A DNA stretch of 64,000 nucleotides from Legionella impletisoli (GTDB taxonomy: Bacteria > Pseudomonadota > Gammaproteobacteria > Legionellales > Legionellaceae), in NCBI RefSeq assembly GCF_900639875.1, contig NZ_CAAAIA010000007.1, forward strand, positions 1 to 64,000, given 5' to 3'. How positions within the stretch are numbered: the stretch's first letter is position 1; the number at the start of each line of letters is the position of its first letter. A program made the translations under genes and the position numbers. Positions 60,983 to 64,000 of this stretch are shown in pieces. The notes below the pieces were generated by a model that did no database searches, was not told the origin of the DNA, and was given only the letters and a program-made list of their open reading frames with translations.

Positions 60983-61162
60983 ATGATAACAAAAAAAATA
61001 GGAGACTTTACCGGAACATCTCCTTCCGGGATTAGTGAAGCAATTCAAAATGCGCTAGAAAAAGCAGGTGAACACAGTCGATTTGAAGTGGTTGAAACCA
61101 CTGCACAAGGTAGCGGTACAAATCGACACTATCAAGTTACCCTTTCAACTTATAACGACTGA
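60983..61162 (+). CDS. Dodecin-family flavin-binding protein
   Basis: A 59-residue protein from the ATG at 60983, with AAAAGG just upstream, in the interval before mmsA. It reads MITKKIGDFTGTSPSGISEA, then IQNALEKAGEHSRFEVVETT, TNRHYQVTLSTYND. This is the dodecin pattern of strand, long helix (SPSGISEAIQNALEKA), then a FEVVE strand and a closing YQVTL strand. Dodecins assemble as dodecamers storing riboflavin or FMN. It is slightly shorter than the usual 65-70 residues. Confidence 0.8.
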   Translation: MITKKIGDFTGTSPSGISEAIQNALEKAGEHSRFEVVETTAQGSGTNRHYQVTLSTYND

Positions 61163-61235
61163 ATCAAGCCCTTCGGTTTTTGCAGTCAGTAAAACGGTTT
61201 ATATTTGGCATAGCCTTCTAAAAAGGAGTTTAGTG

Positions 61236-62732
61236 ATGGTTTACCACGTTCCTCATATTATTGCTGGTAAAAAAAGGCTCTACTCTGATTTACCCAGCAA
61301 AGACATCTATAATCCCGCCTTAGGCGAAACGATTGGTAAAGTGTTTTTTGCCGATGAAACACTCTGCAATGAGGCCGTTAAAACCGCTAAAAACGCTTTT
61401 TTTGAGTGGTCACAAACCCCGCCTATTAAACGGGCAAGGATATTATTTAAATTCCGTGATTTATTAGAAAAAAACCATCTTGAATTAGCCAAAATAGTCA
61501 CCCAGGAGCACGGTAAAACCATAGAAGACGCCAAGGGCTCTGTAGCACGAGCCATTGAAGTAGTTGAGCTTCATTGTGGTTTGATCACTCAATTACAAGG
61601 GAGCTTTACCGCAAACGTCTCCAACCAAATTGATTGCTTTACACTGCATCAACCTTTGGGGGTTTGCGCGGGGGTTTCACCCTTTAACTTTCCTGTGATG
61701 GTGCCGGTTTGGATGATGATCCCGGCTATCGCTTGTGGGAATACGTTTATCCTAAAACCCTCCGAGCAAGATCCATCCGCCCCCATTCGTTTACTTGAGC
61801 TGCTTCAGGAAGCAGGCCTACCCGATGGGGTTGCCAATTGTGTGCAAGGGGATAAAAATACGGTAGATATTTTATTAAATCATCCAGATATTCAAGCGTA
61901 TACTGCGGTTGCCTCTACCCCCGTCGCTGAATATATTTACAAAACGGCGACCCATCATGGTAAACGTGCGCATACCTTTGGTGGCGCTAAAAATCATTGC
62001 CTCATTCTTCCTGATGCGGATATGGATTTTGCAGCGAAAGCCATTGCAGGAGCAGCCTATGGTTCTGCAGGAGAACGGTGCATGGCGATTTCTGTCGCTG
62101 TAACGGTAGGTGATCACACTGCCGAGCGATTTTTAGAAAAAATCATACCAGAAATTAAAGCCATTCGCATAGATGCAGGTGATGCAGAACAAGTAGATAT
62201 GGGACCTGTCATCAGTAAAGCGCATCATGAACGCTTGATCAAAGCCATTAATCAAGGCGTTCAAGAAGGCGCAAAACTCGTCTTGGATGGCCGAGACTTT
62301 ACCCATCCAGAATACCCAAATGGTTTTTTTCTTGGGCCCTCTTTATTTGATGAAGTCAAAGAAGACATGGCGGTGTATCAAAATGAATTGTTTGGGCCGG
62401 TCTTAATTATAGTACGCGCGCCTGATTTTGATTCCGCATTAAATTTAGTGAACCGCAATCAATATGGAAACGGAACAGCCATTTTTACTCGTGATGGTTA
62501 TACAGCCCGCGAGTATTGCCAGCGGGTACAGGTTGGAATGGTTGGTGTTAATATTCCAATTCCTGTGCCAATTGCAAGTCATCCATTTGGAGGCTGGAAG
62601 CAATCGTCTTTTGGTGACACTAACATGCATGGGGATGAGAGCATTCGTTTTTATACACGTCGTAAAACCATTACCGAACGCTGGCCAGCAACTAAAATTC
62701 ACGAAGAATCATTTATTATGCCAACCCATTAA
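61236..62732 (+). CDS. mmsA: CoA-acylating methylmalonate-semialdehyde dehydrogenase
   Basis: A 498-residue aldehyde dehydrogenase turning methylmalonate or malonate semialdehyde into propionyl- or acetyl-CoA. The start is the ATG at 61236 with AAAAGGAG upstream. The MmsA signs are HYIIAGK-like VPHIIAGKKRLYSDLP, GVCAGVSPFNFPVMVPVWMM, the catalytic Cys in AYGSAGERCMAISVAV, and the end NIPIPVPIASHPFGGWKQSS. It is followed by mmsB, completing the last steps of valine breakdown. The dehydrogenase may also take the malonate semialdehyde expected from uracil catabolism. Confidence 0.93.
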   Translation: MVYHVPHIIAGKKRLYSDLPSKDIYNPALGETIGKVFFADETLCNEAVKTAKNAFFEWSQTPPIKRARILFKFRDLLEKNHLELAKIVTQEHGKTIEDAKGSVARAIEVVELHCGLITQLQGSFTANVSNQIDCFTLHQPLGVCAGVSPFNFPVMVPVWMMIPAIACGNTFILKPSEQDPSAPIRLLELLQEAGLPDGVANCVQGDKNTVDILLNHPDIQAYTAVASTPVAEYIYKTATHHGKRAHTFGGAKNHCLILPDADMDFAAKAIAGAAYGSAGERCMAISVAVTVGDHTAERFLEKIIPEIKAIRIDAGDAEQVDMGPVISKAHHERLIKAINQGVQEGAKLVLDGRDFTHPEYPNGFFLGPSLFDEVKEDMAVYQNELFGPVLIIVRAPDFDSALNLVNRNQYGNGTAIFTRDGYTAREYCQRVQVGMVGVNIPIPVPIASHPFGGWKQSSFGDTNMHGDESIRFYTRRKTITERWPATKIHEESFIMPTH

Positions 62733-62791
62733 CGAACGTGAGTTCGACAGAAAAATCATTTGTAACTTTTGTAGCGCTAAATGAACATTAT

Positions 62792-62820
62792 CCCGTAAAA
62801 AAGCGAAGTTTTTCTACGGG
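62792..62820 (+). terminator. Hairpin between mmsA and mmsB
   Basis: CCCGTA...TACGGG with adjoining A5 and T5 runs forms a stem-loop with GCGAAG near the tip, 60 bp after mmsA. It could end or attenuate transcription before mmsB. Confidence 0.5.
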
Positions 62821-62839
62821 TTCCATTCAAAATAAGCCC

Positions 62840-62879
62840 GTTCGATATCAGCAACATTTGGATTTTTCTGATATCGAAC
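62840..62879. promoter_or_regulatory. Perfect 12-bp inverted repeat upstream of mmsB
   Basis: GTTCGATATCAG (62840-62851) and CTGATATCGAAC (62868-62879) are exact mirror arms with a 16-bp spacer, ending 23 bp before the mmsB ATG. It could be an operator or the stem of an RNA hairpin that affects mmsB translation. Confidence 0.55.
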
Positions 62880-62902
62880 CCACATGAACAAGGGAGAATA
62901 AC

Positions 62903-63787
62903 ATGGCCAAAATTGGATTTGTTGGGCTTGGTCATATGGGGTTACCCATGGCGGTAAATTTGATGAAAGCAGGCCATGAATTGATTGGTTTTGATCGCAA
63001 ATCGGACACGATGACGGCTTTACAACGAGAAGGCGGCTCTATTGCTGAATCACTGACGACGCTAGCTAAAAGTGCCGATGTGTTGATTACGATGTTGCAA
63101 ACTGGGGAGCAAGTGAAAGCCGTTTGCCTAGGTGATGAGGGATTATTTGCCGCGGCTAAAAAAGGCACGCTTTTTATCGATTGCTCCTCGATTGATGTAG
63201 CTAGTTCACGAGACGTTCAAGAAAAAGCATATGAACAGGGTCATTTTGCACTGGATGCGCCTGTTTCTGGTGGTGTTGCAGGCGCAACTGCCGGTACGTT
63301 GACCTTCATGGTAGGTGGTAAAGAAGAGGCGTTTGGTAAAGCGCATCCCATCTTGCTGGCTATGGGCAAAAAAATTATTCATACAGGACCTGCGGGGAGC
63401 GGGCAAGCGGCTAAAATATGCAATAACATGATTCTTGGTATCACCATGATTGGCGTATCCGAAGCATTTGTCTTGGCGGATAAACTAGGATTAAGTGCCC
63501 AAAAACTCCATGAAGTGGTGTCTAATTCTTCAGGACAATGCTGGACGATGAACCAATATGTGCCGGTTCCAGATGTTTTAGACCAGGTACCTGCGAATCA
63601 GGATTATAAGCCCGGATTTACTGCCGCCATGATGCTTAAAGATTTAAAGCTCAGCCAACAATGTGCGGAACAATCAGGCGTCAAAACACCGCTTGGAGCA
63701 AAAGCAAAACAATTATATCAATCGTTGGTAAACGAAGGCATGGAAGCGTTAGATTTTTCTGCCATTATTAAACTGATTGATGACTGA
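62903..63787 (+). CDS. mmsB: 3-hydroxyisobutyrate dehydrogenase
   Basis: A 294-residue NAD-dependent dehydrogenase. The Rossmann motif is IGFVGLGHMGLPMAVNLMKA; the substrate motif DAPVSGGVAGATAGTLTFMV and the catalytic lysine region GSGQAAKICNNMILGITMIG are intact, as is DYKPGFTAAMMLKDLKLS. It acts just before MmsA in valine catabolism. GGGAGAATAAC precedes the ATG. The 3' neighbour is a partial gene at the window end. Confidence 0.93.
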   Translation: MAKIGFVGLGHMGLPMAVNLMKAGHELIGFDRKSDTMTALQREGGSIAESLTTLAKSADVLITMLQTGEQVKAVCLGDEGLFAAAKKGTLFIDCSSIDVASSRDVQEKAYEQGHFALDAPVSGGVAGATAGTLTFMVGGKEEAFGKAHPILLAMGKKIIHTGPAGSGQAAKICNNMILGITMIGVSEAFVLADKLGLSAQKLHEVVSNSSGQCWTMNQYVPVPDVLDQVPANQDYKPGFTAAMMLKDLKLSQQCAEQSGVKTPLGAKAKQLYQSLVNEGMEALDFSAIIKLIDD

Positions 63788-63904
63788 AGTGTTTAAAAGC
63801 TTGGCAGCCACCGTTCTCAATATGAGCAGTTTTCACGATTTATTGACATTTTATTCTGCTTCATTAAAAATGACTTTCATGTTTAAAGAAATGGAGCCAA
63901 AAAG

Positions 63905-64000
63905 ATGCAAAGAACGCCCCCAGAATTTAAATTTCCCCAAAAAAATAATGAGCATCAAACTCAACGCAGTCTTATTGAATTTGCAGCAGAAACTCAATCC
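63905..64000 (+). CDS. Partial gene running off the window
   Basis: From the ATG at 63905 (GGAGCCAAAAAG upstream) an open frame of 32 codons reaches the edge: MQRTPPEFKFPQKNNEHQTQ, RSLIEFAAETQS. The start is polar and Pro/Gln-rich with no signal peptide. Too little is present to identify it. Confidence 0.5.
   Translation, partial: MQRTPPEFKFPQKNNEHQTQRSLIEFAAETQS

Overview
The window looks like a piece of a Legionella (probably non-pneumophila) chromosome or a very close relative. The evidence is an AT-rich (roughly 40% GC) gammaproteobacterial gene set, a transketolase-gap-pgk-pyk glycolytic run, a ProQ-domain protein resembling the competence repressor RocC, a collagen-like/DUF1566 surface protein resembling Legionella Lcl, two F-box-like effector candidates, and a tmRNA whose tag reads ANDAYFGDEAIAA, close to the Legionella pneumophila tag as I remember it. 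No database was searched; all names come from reading motifs.

Layout. 1-1.6 kb: a 115-bp hairpin-rich repeat interrupted by an IS4-family element. 1.7-8.8 kb: an MFS exporter with a DUF4286 gene, a small acetyltransferase-like gene, a decayed outer-membrane gene, and an AttH-like/FtsX/ABC export operon. 9.2-12.4 kb: a three-gene uracil catabolism (URC) operon, URC1-URC4-upp, bracketed by an imperfect inverted repeat. 12.5-16.5 kb: gene debris (DUF488, IS66, ISNCY) around an intact GNAT plus PuuE-like deacetylase pair. 16.5-18.2 kb: a GC-richer Lcl-like adhesin and beta-barrel pair with a 7-bp simple repeat upstream. 18.7-23.4 kb: a condensation-domain acyltransferase and two paralogous F-box-like genes with duplicated flanks. 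23.6-28.7 kb: a RelE/HigB-type toxin-antitoxin pair, a frameshifted resolvase, a copper-storage protein, a decayed glutathione transferase, and VOC and DUF2231 genes.

28.8-48.4 kb is the most unusual part. The 3' end of the tmRNA gene (47990-48384, minus strand) occurs again in partial form at 42261-42361 and, decayed, at 28839-28868. This is the pattern of genomic islands inserted one behind another at ssrA. The proximal island (42.3-48.0 kb) carries a Fic protein, an AbiE toxin-antitoxin pair, a truncated excisionase, a tyrosine integrase and an unrecognised 277-residue gene. The distal island (28.8-42.3 kb) carries HipBA, a winged-helix/nucleotidyltransferase pair, an AlpA-type regulator, a two-component system, an AadA-type adenylyltransferase, and an operon of an S24-like repressor, a 119-residue protein, a double VUT/queuosine-precursor-type transporter and a nucleoside deaminase. 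That operon sits behind three evenly spaced 14-bp palindromes, opposite a small gene and an excisionase that is cut off exactly at the island junction.

48.6-64 kb is ordinary core genome: glutathione peroxidase, oligopeptidase A, a membrane protein, the glycolytic genes, a ProQ-domain protein, a Pmp3-like peptide, dapB, a dodecin, and valine-catabolism mmsA and mmsB.
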